From: an uncultured bacterium
GTDB lineage: Bacteria; Bacteroidota; Bacteroidia; Bacteroidales; Bacteroidaceae
Reading direction: 5' to 3'
DNA length: 64,000 bases
NCBI GenBank assembly: GCA_905215555.1
Contig: CAJMQU010000017.1
Location: 1 to 64,000 of the forward strand
The notes under the pieces are model-generated. The model saw only the letters and a list, made by a program, of their open reading frames with translations. It had not been told where the DNA came from and did no database searches. This document shows positions 1 to 9,847 of this stretch, piece after piece; within the stretch, counting starts at the first letter, position 1; each line of letters opens with the position of its first letter. Both the position numbers and the translations under genes were made by a program.

Positions 1-113
1 GTGATGTCGTGAGGATAAATCTCACTATAAACTCCTAATGCACGGATGGCGCGAGCCAACACCGTATTCTCATGACTACCCAAGTCAAGGATGACAATCA
101 TGTCCTGTTTCAT
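1..113 (-). CDS. guaA: GMP synthase-like protein, N-terminal fragment (partial)
   Basis: Only the first 37 codons are in the window; the gene runs off the left edge. The start is the ATG at 113-111. The translation opens MKQDMIVILDLGSHENTVLA and continues with ARAIRALGVYSEIYPHDI. The pattern ILDLGS followed by a short helix and a second strand with SEIYPHD is the opening of a class-I glutamine amidotransferase domain of the GMP-synthase type (usual form ILDFGSQ). In GMP synthase this domain releases ammonia from glutamine for amination of XMP. The Gln after GS is replaced by His here. The catalytic Cys and the ATP-pyrophosphatase half lie outside the window, so a stand-alone amidotransferase is possible. 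Confidence 0.7.
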   Translation of the reverse strand, partial: MKQDMIVILDLGSHENTVLARAIRALGVYSEIYPHDI

Positions 114-245
114 CTGATTTCGTTTTTAGTTATTATATTGTTAATAGTTTGACTTCATTTTCAAATCATCCGCAAATATAAAGATTAAAAAAAACGCTGC
201 AATACATTGATTCTCTAAAGTTTCATTTCAAACGAAATTGAGCAT

Positions 246-283
246 AAAAAAGGAAGGATGCCCAAAGCTACGGACATCCTTCC
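246..283 (-). terminator. Rho-independent terminator after the NigD-like gene
   Basis: GGAAGGATG (252-260) pairs with CATCCTTCC (275-283). On the minus strand the stem is followed directly by a run of T (A-run 246-251 on the plus strand). It lies 29 bases past the stop of the minus-strand lipoprotein gene. Confidence 0.85.
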
Positions 284-311
284 ACTTATCAATCACAGTC
301 TCACGAAAAAA

Positions 312-1064
312 CTATTCTAATTTCAAATTACTTCTTACCGCTGCTGCCTCCGGGTTACTCGGTGTAACGGATTTACGGGTACAATAATCAAATTCCGCTG
401 ACTTCTCGCCACTGAATGACTTCCATTTAAGTTTCAGTTTAACCGTTTTACCTTCCGTATCGGGCAGTCCGTCCAACTTAAAGGCAACCAGACCGTCATC
501 CGTTTTTCCATAAACATCCCCATACGCATTATGGCGGAACTCTACTTCATAAGGATTTTCCGGGTCCTGCCCCAGCAGCAGGTTCACGAAATGCTTTTTC
601 TGACCTCCCCATACAGTCCTGAAACGCAGCGTCAGATAACCGTCTTCTGCAAGAGTCACCCAATCGTTTATCATCTCCACAGGGTCAGTGCCATACACCT
701 CATCATTTTCTTCTCCCAAATCCGGTGCGATGGGTTTTGTAAGGATACTGTCTATCCAGTTGATATGAACGGCTTTACTATAATCACCGCTTGATTCATC
801 TACTTCATCATAATTCACCAATGCTCTGACTTCTTTATCACCAAAAGGAGATTCTTTTACATTGGTCGGCAACAATGTTGTCTGGTCATCCAACTGCAAA
901 AACATCGAACCGTCGGCGTCACTTTTCACCGTAACAAGGGCATTCGGATATCTAAAATCATAATAATTGTTGTCATCATCGTCCAGACAGGACTGCAAAC
1001 CTATAGTACAAACTATAGCCCCCGTAATCAAAAATGCTTTACTAAATACTGAATTAATTTTCAT
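312..1064 (-). CDS. NigD-like surface lipoprotein
   Basis: A 250-residue predicted lipoprotein. The start at 1064 (MKINSVF) is preferred over an in-frame ATG 24 bases upstream because GGAGG sits a suitable distance before it and the signal peptide begins cleanly. A hydrophobic segment ends in a lipobox with Cys26, followed by the acidic stretch LDDDDNN, which resembles the Bacteroidetes lipoprotein surface-export signal. The rest is predicted beta-rich, with an N-terminal small barrel and a C-terminal beta-sandwich as in the NigD family. The family is common in Bacteroides and has no established biochemical role. The gene stands alone between a terminator and the 22-bp repeat array, which occupies its upstream region. 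Confidence 0.8.
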   Translation of the reverse strand: MKINSVFSKAFLITGAIVCTIGLQSCLDDDDNNYYDFRYPNALVTVKSDADGSMFLQLDDQTTLLPTNVKESPFGDKEVRALVNYDEVDESSGDYSKAVHINWIDSILTKPIAPDLGEENDEVYGTDPVEMINDWVTLAEDGYLTLRFRTVWGGQKKHFVNLLLGQDPENPYEVEFRHNAYGDVYGKTDDGLVAFKLDGLPDTEGKTVKLKLKWKSFSGEKSAEFDYCTRKSVTPSNPEAAAVRSNLKLE

Positions 1065-1195
1065 AGTGTGGTTCCTCCAATTAAACATTTAAAATAACTT
1101 TTTATCTATAGAAATGAGATATCGGTGAAAAGACTGCATCGCATATTGTTAATTAACAATAATGTCTTTTAGACAGAGACAAGCGGGAATAGAGC

Positions 1196-1350
1196 CGTTA
1201 CCCCACAAGGGAACTCTCTTTACCCCCAATGGTAATTCCGTTTACCTGTCGGGGTAAAAGTCGTTACATACCGGGGTAAAAGCCGTTACATACTGATGTA
1301 AAGACCGTTACAATAGGCGGTAAATGTCGTTACATCCAGCAGTAAAATGT
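1196..1350. repeat. Array of about seven 22-bp TTAC-N8-GTAA units
   Basis: Units start near 1196, 1218, 1239, 1262, 1284, 1306 and 1328, a period of 21-23 bases, mostly exactly 22. Each contains TTAC, eight variable bases and GTAA (the first has only GAA on the right); the unit at 1241-1258 is a perfect TTTACC-N6-GGTAAA inverted repeat. Only the half-sites are conserved, while the middle bases vary. The array lies in a gene-free stretch (1065-1617), upstream of the NigD-like gene. The rest of that stretch holds only the terminator at 1534-1592. Confidence 0.85.
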
Positions 1351-1533
1351 CTTTTCCTGATTTAGCTAGACGCTTTTTCTGTTAATAAACTATCTTAGTA
1401 GACACTCCTACGTGAGTTGTCCTAATTCTGTTGACACCCGTCTTGCCGGACTTGCAGACCCGTGTCTGTTTGTTCGCAAGACAGGGTGCCCCCCCTGGAT
1501 GGAGTACTTTGTCTGTGTCAGATACGCCAAGGC

Positions 1534-1592
1534 AAAAAAATATGCCATTTTATGGGAAGAGCTCTAAATAGTCTTCCCATAAAATGGCATAT
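1534..1592 (-). terminator. Strong rho-independent terminator ending the minus arm of the PUL
   Basis: A perfect 21-bp inverted repeat (1540-1560 with 1572-1592, 11-base loop) is followed on the minus strand by a run of seven T. It lies 25 bases past the tricorn-type protease stop. Confidence 0.92.
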
Positions 1593-1617
1593 ACATCATG
1601 TGACAAAGTCCGTAAGC

Positions 1618-4600
1618 CTACTTGCTGAAGTCCCTCGGAGCCGGAACAGGCGGCAACGGTTTGCGGTTCTGCAATTCCTTCATCACCTCTTCAATGGCCT
1701 TATCGAGTTGTTCATCTTCTCCGTTCCACTCCTTCACCGGATCATTATCAATCAGGATATCCGGGTCAACACCATGGTTTTCGATAATCCACTGCCCTGT
1801 CTTCGGATCATAACTGGTGAAGAATGGCACCCGAATATCCGTACCGTCCATATAAGGAAGCGGACCGCTGATACCTACAATTCCTCCCCAAGTACGTGTC
1901 CCAATCAACTTTCCGAGCCCCAGTGCACGGAAGCCCCACGGGAAGAGGTCGCCGTCGGAAGCTGAGTATTTATTAATCAGACAAACCTTCGGCCCCACCT
2001 GCACAGCATCGGGCACAGTACCCGTCTTAGTGGAACCACGACGCATCGTCACACGATAAGGCTCACGGGACAACCGTTCCAGAATCATCGGTGAAACATT
2101 TCCGCCACCGTTGGCACGGTCGTCTATAATCAACCCTTCCTTATCGAGCTGGGGATAGAAGTATCGGGCAAATTCATTCAACCCTTCCGGTCCCATGTCG
2201 GGGATATAAATATAACCGATGCGGCCTTTCGAAGCCTCATCCACCTTCTTCAGATTATTCTGCACCCAATTATAATGATAAAGAGGATATTCATCTTCAA
2301 TCGGACTGATTACAATCTTTCGGGCACCGGCCAACTGAGGTTTGCTGTTCAACGAGATTTCTGTCGGCACACCGGCTTTGCCAACCAGCAAGGCATAGAG
2401 GTTCTTTACCGAATTGGTCGGCACCCCATCAATTGCAACAATATAGTCTCCTGCCTTGGCCTCAATGCCCGGTTCCGTCAACGGAGAACGCAGTTCTTTG
2501 CTCCAGGAGGCTCCGGTCAGAATTTTCTCCAAGCGGAAGAAACCGCTCTTGTCAGCAGATATCTCCGCACCCAGCAAACCAGTCTTTATACGTTTCGGCT
2601 TTTCAGTCTCGCCCGGATTGACGTATGCATGACCGCAGTTCAATTCACCGATCATCTCGCCTATGATATAGTTCAAGTCAAGACGTGTTTTTGCGTAAGG
2701 CAGCAGCACGGCATATTTTTGTTTGATGGCTTTCCAGTCCACCCCATGCATATTCTCCAGGTAGAAACCATCGCGATAAGCACGCCAGGCCTCATCGAAA
2801 ATCTGCGCCCACTCCTTAGGATAGTCTACGGGGATAGACATATTATCCAGATTAACAGAAGTGCTCAGGTTAGCTTGTCCGGTGGGAATATCCGTCACAT
2901 AGACTTGTTCGTCCTTATAGAACGTAGCCTTCTTACTGCCCGGAGTGACAAACATCATAGCGCCATCGGCAACCGTTTCTTCTTTCTGTTCTCCCAGGTC
3001 GAAAACTTTCGTACCGCCACGCCCCCAGTAATAGACTTTCTTTCCGTCGGAATAGAAACTACCATAATAAGAAGCGGCCACAGGCAATTTAATGATACGT
3101 TCTGTGATGCCTTCGGGAGTGAACTTCACAAGAGAAACGGGAGTTGCTTCCGTTTTCGCATCTTTCTTACCTGAAGTTTTGCCAGCGACAGCTTTCGGAG
3201 TTTCGCTTTCAGTGCTGTTGTCTACACCGGCATCCTTCTGCAAGAAAGGTGACGGGGTATCTTTCGCCAACAAGGCTATATAAACTCCATACATATTATT
3301 ATAGACATGGTTCCACTCCAGCCAGCCATAAGTAGGATTGAAATCGCGGGCAGATGAGAATATCAGATATTTGCCATCGGTACTGAATACCGGCGAAGAA
3401 GAATTATACCATTTGTCCGTCACCGGATATTCCTTTTTATCGGCAATATTATAGACGTACACAATAGTGATTTCATTCTCCGCATCCCGGGTGTAAGTCA
3501 GCCACTTACTATCCGGTGAGAAAGTGACATCCTGCGGTTCGCTCACCGGATCTTGCAGCAGCATGGTCACCCGGCGTGAGGCCACGTCCAACAGATTGAT
3601 GCGGTTCTTACGGTCGGTATAAACAATCGTCTTACTGTCCGGACTCCACTCAAAAGAGCGGATATACGTATCATTATTCTTGGTCAGCTGCACCGGATTA
3701 CCTTCTATGGCATCTTGCAGATAAAGTTCCGTCTCTCCCGTAGCGTCCGAAATATAGGCTATGGATTTGCCGTCAGGCGACCATTGGGCGCTGCGCTCGT
3801 GCGCACCCGGAGTGCGCGTGATATTCTTGGTCACTCCTTTGGTTGCCGGAAGATTGAACACTTCTCCGCGTGCCGTGATCGCCACCCGCTCTCCGTCCGG
3901 AGAGGTGCTGACAGACGTTATGTATTTAGCCCCTTTCTTGATATCGCCACGGGCATAGATATTATCGGAAGCAAGGCTGATATTCACTTTCTGCGGTTGG
4001 CGGGTGGAAGCGTCCATCTTATAGATGTATCCGCCATTCTCAAACACAATGGTATTGCCGGAAGCACTCGGAAACTTGACATCATACTCGGTGAAGTCGG
4101 TCACCTTTGCTGTCTGTTTCGTCTTCGTGTTGTAGACGAAGATATTCATCGTGCGGTCGCGGTCGGAAAGGAAAAAGATATCATCTCCAATCCACATAGG
4201 GAAGATGTCCTGAGCGACATTATTCGTAATATTCTCTACCGATTTCGTGGCGGGATTGTATATCCAGATGTCGTCCGCCATGCCGCCCTTATAGTATTTC
4301 CAGGTACGGAATTCGCGCATAGTACGGTTGTAAGCCAACTGCTTCCCGTCAGGAGAATAACTGCAAAAGCCGCCTTCGGGCAAGGGGATGATTTGGGGCA
4401 AGCCCCCTTCACGGTCGACAGTATAGAGTTTGCCGGAAAAGCCACTGCTGATGCGGTTGCGATATACGATTTGCTTACCGTCAGGACTCCATGCCATTAC
4501 GATATTATTAGGACCCATACGGTCGCCCAAATCATCACGTGCATTAGTCGCAGTATAAGTAAGGCGTTGCGGTTCACCGCCTGTGGAAGGTATGGCATAC

Positions 4601-4869
4601 ACTTCCGTATTGCCATCATACTGACCGGTAAAGGCAATCGTCTTGCCATCCGGTGAAAAACGGGGGAACATTTCGTATCCCACATGCGAAGTCAGGCGCT
4701 GTGCCTCTCCTCCCGTGACAGGTACTTTGTAGAGGTCACCTGCATACGAGAACACAATCTCACTGCCGTTCGTTGCCGGAAAGCGCAACAAACGCGCTTC
4801 ATCTGCCGCAGAGAGGCATACAGATGCACCGAACAGAACGAATAAGGATAAAAGTAATTTCTTATTCAT
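1618..4869 (-). CDS. Tricorn-type S41 peptidase, exported
   Basis: A 1083-residue tricorn-protease homologue with an N-terminal signal peptide (MNKKLLLSLFVLFGASVCLS). Residues about 30-660 carry repeated YSPDGK/WSPDGK motifs of six- and seven-bladed propellers. A PDZ-like region follows the C1 region, then the S41 catalytic core. The likely catalytic His is in NCGHAYV near residue 746 and the nucleophile Ser in YSASDGDLFPW near 971, close to the positions in archaeal tricorn (His746, Ser965). Tricorn trims oligopeptides to smaller peptides; this secreted version would act in the periplasm or on the outer membrane. It is the last gene of the minus arm, 70 bp after the hybrid regulator gene and before a strong terminator. 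Its place in the PUL suggests peptide processing of a glycoprotein substrate, which is inference. Confidence 0.9.
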   Translation of the reverse strand: MNKKLLLSLFVLFGASVCLSAADEARLLRFPATNGSEIVFSYAGDLYKVPVTGGEAQRLTSHVGYEMFPRFSPDGKTIAFTGQYDGNTEVYAIPSTGGEPQRLTYTATNARDDLGDRMGPNNIVMAWSPDGKQIVYRNRISSGFSGKLYTVDREGGLPQIIPLPEGGFCSYSPDGKQLAYNRTMREFRTWKYYKGGMADDIWIYNPATKSVENITNNVAQDIFPMWIGDDIFFLSDRDRTMNIFVYNTKTKQTAKVTDFTEYDVKFPSASGNTIVFENGGYIYKMDASTRQPQKVNISLASDNIYARGDIKKGAKYITSVSTSPDGERVAITARGEVFNLPATKGVTKNITRTPGAHERSAQWSPDGKSIAYISDATGETELYLQDAIEGNPVQLTKNNDTYIRSFEWSPDSKTIVYTDRKNRINLLDVASRRVTMLLQDPVSEPQDVTFSPDSKWLTYTRDAENEITIVYVYNIADKKEYPVTDKWYNSSSPVFSTDGKYLIFSSARDFNPTYGWLEWNHVYNNMYGVYIALLAKDTPSPFLQKDAGVDNSTESETPKAVAGKTSGKKDAKTEATPVSLVKFTPEGITERIIKLPVAASYYGSFYSDGKKVYYWGRGGTKVFDLGEQKEETVADGAMMFVTPGSKKATFYKDEQVYVTDIPTGQANLSTSVNLDNMSIPVDYPKEWAQIFDEAWRAYRDGFYLENMHGVDWKAIKQKYAVLLPYAKTRLDLNYIIGEMIGELNCGHAYVNPGETEKPKRIKTGLLGAEISADKSGFFRLEKILTGASWSKELRSPLTEPGIEAKAGDYIVAIDGVPTNSVKNLYALLVGKAGVPTEISLNSKPQLAGARKIVISPIEDEYPLYHYNWVQNNLKKVDEASKGRIGYIYIPDMGPEGLNEFARYFYPQLDKEGLIIDDRANGGGNVSPMILERLSREPYRVTMRRGSTKTGTVPDAVQVGPKVCLINKYSASDGDLFPWGFRALGLGKLIGTRTWGGIVGISGPLPYMDGTDIRVPFFTSYDPKTGQWIIENHGVDPDILIDNDPVKEWNGEDEQLDKAIEEVMKELQNRKPLPPVPAPRDFSK

Positions 4870-4939
4870 GTTATTTGAATTTAGTCAACTTACAAAAGTA
4901 AGAAAAGAATAAGAATAATTGCACGGTTATGAATTAAAT

Positions 4940-7900
4940 TCAACCAATGCTCACATTATTAATAAATTCCCCTGGCTTTATGCCGAATTGTTTCTGAAAA
5001 CATTTCGCAAAATAAGACGGGCTGTTAAAACCTACCATATAGCAGATTTCATTGATACGGTATTTATTTTCCGCAAGCAAAGCTGCCGCTTTCTTCAACC
5101 GCACTATCTGTATCAATTCATTCGGGGTGACATTAGCCAATGTCTTGATCTTGGCAAACAAACCTGAACGACTGATACAAAGCTGTTCCGCCAGGAAATC
5201 AACCGTCAGTTCCGGATTAGAGAAATTCTGTTCTATAATCTCATTGATACGTGTCAGGAATTTATTATCCACCGAATTGCTGGCAATACTGTTCAAAGGC
5301 ACCATCGGCATTCTAGAGAATTTCTGACGCAACAGATTACGCAAATCGAGAAGATTCCTGATACATGCTTCCAGATACTGCACAGAGAAAGGTTTCTCAA
5401 TATAAGCATCCGCACCGCAGTCCATGCCCTCTATTTTGGAGTTTGTATCCGTCTTGGCCGTCAGCAAGATAAACGGGATATGGCTGATGGCCCGGTCGGC
5501 CCGCAAAGCCTTACAGAATTCCACTCCATCCATGCGTGGCATCATCCAGTCGCTCACTATCAAGGTCACCTCATTCTCTTTCAGCTTCTCCAATGCCTCC
5601 ACTCCATCTGCTGCCGTCAAGATGGAATATTTACCGGAAAAACTGCTTGAAAGAAAATTCAGCATTTCTTCGTTGTCATCCACAATCAGCATGTTTGGTT
5701 TATCCTTAGAAACAGCCACCGGCAGGCTTTCCAACAGAATATCTTCCGGAATTGCCGGGTTGAGAAGGCTCGCCTCCCCCTCCTGTACAGTCACTCCGAC
5801 CTGCTCAATGGGCAGCGTCACAATGAAAGAGGAGCCTTTATTGATTTCAGACTCAACTTCAATGCAACCGTTATGTGATTCGACAATGCTTTTCACAATA
5901 CTAAGCCCGATACCCGTGCCGGGTTTATTGTCCATTGCCTGATAGAAAGGTTTGAAGATTTTCTTCTGGTCTTCTTTGCTGATACCTATTCCGTTGTCAG
6001 TCACTTTAATCGTAAACGTATGCTGTTCCGGCTGCACAACGCACGAGAGGACAACCTTATCCCTGGTATATTTACTTGCATTTGTCAGCAGATTGCTTAT
6101 CAGTTTGGTGATCGCCTCACTGTCCACCATAGCCGTAAAATCAGCATCGGGATATTCCACTTCCAGATGAGCGCCATGCTGGGTGATGAACGGTTTGAAC
6201 CGCTCACAAACCGCCTGCAGCAACTGACGTATGTTATGCAAAGTATATTTGATGGTGCTCCCCTCCTGTTCCACTTTACGGAAATCCAGCAACTGATTGA
6301 CCAGAAACAACAGCCTTTGACTATTGCGGTCGATAATATTCAGGTCATCCCGCAACACTGCCGACATCGGTATGGACGATTTCATGATTTTCTCCAAAGG
6401 ACCGATAATGAGCGAAACCGGAGTACGGATTTCATGGGCTATCATCGTGAAAAACTGAATCTTAGCCTCATGCACTTCCTTCTCTTTATTCATATTCAGC
6501 TGATTGATTTCCGCTGTATGTTTCTTTTCCGTCCGTTTCAACAGGAAACGGATAAAAAAAGTCAGCCCTATGCATGCCAAGATGAAATAAAGTATCTTGG
6601 AAGCTGTGCTCCAATAGAAAGGAGGGTGGATATTTATTTTCAGGCTCGCTTCCTGATCGCTCCAAATCCCGTCATTATTAGTGGCTTTCACTTTAAAGGT
6701 GTAAGTTCCCGCCGGCAGATTGGTATAAGTGGCTTTATTTTGAGAGCCTACATAGTTCCATTCTTTATCAAAGCCTTCCAGCTTATAAGCGTACCGGTTC
6801 TTTTCGGGTGTACAATAGCTCAAAGAAGCATAAAGAAGGCTGAACACATGATCTTTATAAGATAATTCCAACGCCCTCATCCGGTTCAGCGCTTTCGGCA
6901 AAAGTTTGTCTCCTATCTGGATTTCCTTGTTGAAAATCTCCAGTCCTGTTATAATGACCGGCGGAAGCACTTTATTCGTCTTTATCTGATAGGGATAAAA
7001 AGCATTGAAACCATTTACCGAACCTATATATATCTTTCCGTCGGAAGCTTTCAAAGCTGCATTAGGTAGGAATTGCTCGCTCTGCAACCCGTCACTGCGC
7101 GTAAAGACCTGACACCCCTCACCGGGGGCGTAACGCACCAGCCCTTTCGTCGTAGTCAGCCACAGCACATGCTGATCTTCAACGATACCGCAAATGTTAC
7201 GACTGGGAATATCCAAAGGTATCGCTTCAAACCGGTCTTCCCCAGCGTTATACTTGCAAAGCCCGTTCATCGTCCCCACCCACATATTTCTGTTGCCATC
7301 TATCAGCACGCAATTCACCTGATCGTTAACCAATGCACCGGGAACATTGCTGTGCACGTAGTTCTTCCAAGTCTTTTTATCCGGATTATACTTAAACAAA
7401 CCCTTCCCCTGCGTAGAGAACCAGATATTGCCGTCGGCATCCTGATCTATATCGATGGTCAGCGATTCCAAGTCTTTGATGCGGATAAAATTGTCTTCTT
7501 CACGGTTATACAAGTTTATTCCTGCCATAGAAGTCACCCATATCCGCTTCTCCCGGTCACGGAAGATGGCGTAAGAACTGGTGCCGTCAAGGGTGGTCAA
7601 GTCTCCTCCTTTGGTGGTATATACCCTGAACGCACCTGTTTTCGTATTCAGCACGTTGACTCCTCCCGTATAGGTGCCAATCCATAAATCGTCATCATCC
7701 ATACAAAGAGCATGCACATTATGGTAAGAAAGACTGTTTCTATGTTCATCGGGCATATAATGAGTGAATTGTTTATCCTTGGGAGAAAAGCGGCTCAGCC
7801 CTCCATCATCAGAGGCTATCCAGATATATCCAGAAGAGTCTTCACAAAAACGTCCGATAACAGTTCCGTTTACCGAGTTGTAAAAGCGCGAATGGGCAAA

Positions 7901-8920
7901 GCATTCAAACTGCCCGGTATTAGGCGAAAGATAATTTACCCCACCGTAATATGTCCCGACCCATATTCCTCCTTCACGGTCTTTCACGATGGGATAGACA
8001 AAACGATTAGATAATGAATAAGGGTTTGTTTCATCTTCCGTGAACAGTTGATGTTCACACGTAAGGGTATTAAACAACAACAGTCCGTCATCCGAACCTA
8101 TCAATAGTTGGTGGGGAGCATATTCCATCAAAGAGTGGATATGTGTAGCCCCCTTACCTTCTGACGGATGCAAATAAGTGGTTGCCTTACCCGTATATCT
8201 GTCTATCTTCTGCAAACCGCATTCCCATGTTCCCAGCCACAGTGCATGTTCAGAGTCTTCGAGCATGACCAGAGAATTTGAGTCATATTGCCCCGCTTCG
8301 TAAGTGATAGGGAAAGGATCGAACTTATTCTCTGCCTTATTCAGTTTGGAGACAGTGGGGCTTCCCCAATTAGTGACCGCCCAGATCTGATTTTCACTAT
8401 CAACCAGCACACTCGCCATTAATCCATTGGCATCTTTAAATTCATAATGTTCCAGATAGTGCTTGGATATATTATACTTGAAAATACCTTGCCCTACTGT
8501 CGAGAACCACAAGTTGCCGTCTCTGTCTTCTGCAATATGATTCACATTGCTCTTAATGCTGTCACCTTGGACTGTCAATACTTTGAATAGTTCAAAACTT
8601 TCCGCTTCATAATCAAAAATATACACCCCGTCTTCTGTCCCTACCCAGATATTGTCTGTAGTGTCGTAAAGAGAAGAGATATAATCATTAGACCCTTGCG
8701 GATTCAGATTATAAACTTTTATAGTGGTGCCGTCGTAACGGTTCAAGCCGTCATCCGTACCAAGCCACATAAAGCCATATTTATCCTGCATAATAGCACG
8801 CACAGAGTTGGAGGATAATCCATCTTCCACGGAGAAATGGCGGAACCAAAAATCAGTAGAAGCTGCCGGAAGCACCAACGAAATAATACCGGCTATTATA
8901 GCAAGGACAATCTTTTTCAT
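4940..8920 (-). CDS. Hybrid two-component system regulator (HTCS)
   Basis: A 1326-residue single-chain sensor and regulator typical of Bacteroides PULs. In order: signal peptide; a periplasmic double propeller of Reg_prop repeats (motifs such as DGLSSNSVRAI, WLGTDDGLNRYD, IWVGT) to about residue 690; a Y_Y_Y domain; a membrane segment near 773-792; a HisKA box with the phospho-His in HEIRTPVSL near 827; an HATPase with DNGIGIS near 973; a receiver domain about 1073-1200 with the acceptor Asp in VSDWMMP; and an AraC-type HTH over the last 110 residues. HTCS proteins bind an oligosaccharide released by the PUL and activate its susCD and enzyme genes. The start codon overlaps the stop of the EamA gene (ATGA), which implies translational coupling. 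The likely targets are the divergent promoters at 18677-19231. Confidence 0.95.
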   Translation of the reverse strand: MKKIVLAIIAGIISLVLPAASTDFWFRHFSVEDGLSSNSVRAIMQDKYGFMWLGTDDGLNRYDGTTIKVYNLNPQGSNDYISSLYDTTDNIWVGTEDGVYIFDYEAESFELFKVLTVQGDSIKSNVNHIAEDRDGNLWFSTVGQGIFKYNISKHYLEHYEFKDANGLMASVLVDSENQIWAVTNWGSPTVSKLNKAENKFDPFPITYEAGQYDSNSLVMLEDSEHALWLGTWECGLQKIDRYTGKATTYLHPSEGKGATHIHSLMEYAPHQLLIGSDDGLLLFNTLTCEHQLFTEDETNPYSLSNRFVYPIVKDREGGIWVGTYYGGVNYLSPNTGQFECFAHSRFYNSVNGTVIGRFCEDSSGYIWIASDDGGLSRFSPKDKQFTHYMPDEHRNSLSYHNVHALCMDDDDLWIGTYTGGVNVLNTKTGAFRVYTTKGGDLTTLDGTSSYAIFRDREKRIWVTSMAGINLYNREEDNFIRIKDLESLTIDIDQDADGNIWFSTQGKGLFKYNPDKKTWKNYVHSNVPGALVNDQVNCVLIDGNRNMWVGTMNGLCKYNAGEDRFEAIPLDIPSRNICGIVEDQHVLWLTTTKGLVRYAPGEGCQVFTRSDGLQSEQFLPNAALKASDGKIYIGSVNGFNAFYPYQIKTNKVLPPVIITGLEIFNKEIQIGDKLLPKALNRMRALELSYKDHVFSLLYASLSYCTPEKNRYAYKLEGFDKEWNYVGSQNKATYTNLPAGTYTFKVKATNNDGIWSDQEASLKINIHPPFYWSTASKILYFILACIGLTFFIRFLLKRTEKKHTAEINQLNMNKEKEVHEAKIQFFTMIAHEIRTPVSLIIGPLEKIMKSSIPMSAVLRDDLNIIDRNSQRLLFLVNQLLDFRKVEQEGSTIKYTLHNIRQLLQAVCERFKPFITQHGAHLEVEYPDADFTAMVDSEAITKLISNLLTNASKYTRDKVVLSCVVQPEQHTFTIKVTDNGIGISKEDQKKIFKPFYQAMDNKPGTGIGLSIVKSIVESHNGCIEVESEINKGSSFIVTLPIEQVGVTVQEGEASLLNPAIPEDILLESLPVAVSKDKPNMLIVDDNEEMLNFLSSSFSGKYSILTAADGVEALEKLKENEVTLIVSDWMMPRMDGVEFCKALRADRAISHIPFILLTAKTDTNSKIEGMDCGADAYIEKPFSVQYLEACIRNLLDLRNLLRQKFSRMPMVPLNSIASNSVDNKFLTRINEIIEQNFSNPELTVDFLAEQLCISRSGLFAKIKTLANVTPNELIQIVRLKKAAALLAENKYRINEICYMVGFNSPSYFAKCFQKQFGIKPGEFINNVSIG

Positions 8921-9801
8921 TTCTTCACCAGATATTGATTGAACATAATTCCCATTACAATCAATGCAAGGCCGATGTAAGTTGTAAATACAATCTGCTC
9001 ACCCAATATCATTGCAATAAAGAATAAAGACAAGAAGGGAGATAAGTAACAAAGCTGGTTGACTAGTGCCGGATTGGATGTTTTCCGCATGGCAAGACTA
9101 AAAAAGATAAAAGGAATACCCATTTCGAACCCACCGACATACATACCCGACAGTATACCGGGCAACGTATTAAGATGTACGCCTACCCCCATAGCTCCTA
9201 TCAGCAAATAGGCCGTGCCGAACAGGAAACTCATAAACAGCGCAATACTGCCATCTGTTTTATCTTTGAACTTATTGTTTATCATCCAATACATGGCCCA
9301 CAGTAAGGCACTCAATGCTGCCAACAATAAGCCATGCACAGGTATGTCCATACCTCCCGATTGCCCCGTACCAACCGAAATCAGTACCACTCCACCCAGC
9401 GAAATGAACATGCCGATATATTTCTTCGGTGGTATGGGCTGATGGGCGAACAAAGCCAACAGAATGAGCAGCACAATAGGCCATGCATAATTGATGGGCT
9501 GTGCCACCTGTGCAGGTAGCAGATCATAAGCCTTGAACAACACCAGATAATAAGCGACAGGATTCAGTAATCCCAACAATGCAAAGTATCCCCATTGGCG
9601 ACCGGAAAGTTCCGACACCAGTCTCCACTTCTTCTGGAAAGTCAGCAAAAGGGCAAATATGACTAATGAAGTACAACTGGCTATCAGTAGCATCTCAAAA
9701 TGAGTTAGATGCGTTAAGGCTATCTTAAAAGCAGTGGCTACAGTAGACCAACTAAGCACTGCAATGCAGGCATAAACAACGGCACTTGTACTGTTTTTCA
9801 T
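8917..9801 (-). CDS. EamA/DMT-family inner-membrane transporter
   Basis: A 294-residue protein with about ten hydrophobic helices in two similar halves, matching the EamA (drug/metabolite transporter) family. The ATG at 9801 (MKNSTSAVVY) begins a normal first helix; an upstream extension to 9897 would add a hydrophilic leader and overlap the previous gene, so it was not used. Family members export or import small metabolites, and no substrate can be read from the sequence. The gene lies 46 bp after the DUF6055 gene and its TGA overlaps the ATG of the HTCS gene by four bases, so transporter and regulator should be co-translated. EamA genes are not standard PUL parts. Confidence 0.85.
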   Translation of the reverse strand: MKNSTSAVVYACIAVLSWSTVATAFKIALTHLTHFEMLLIASCTSLVIFALLLTFQKKWRLVSELSGRQWGYFALLGLLNPVAYYLVLFKAYDLLPAQVAQPINYAWPIVLLILLALFAHQPIPPKKYIGMFISLGGVVLISVGTGQSGGMDIPVHGLLLAALSALLWAMYWMINNKFKDKTDGSIALFMSFLFGTAYLLIGAMGVGVHLNTLPGILSGMYVGGFEMGIPFIFFSLAMRKTSNPALVNQLCYLSPFLSLFFIAMILGEQIVFTTYIGLALIVMGIMFNQYLVKK

Positions 9802-9847
9802 CGGTTCATATATGTTTCTTTTGCAGATATCGTATTTATCTGTATGT

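Noticed and set aside
1196..1350. CRISPR array
   Set aside because: Units are 22 bp without unique spacers, the repeats are degenerate, and no cas gene is near.
6020..6865. A 281-codon open frame antisense to the HTCS gene
   Set aside because: It overlaps well-defined HisKA and HATPase domains on the other strand and has no ribosome site or recognisable motif.
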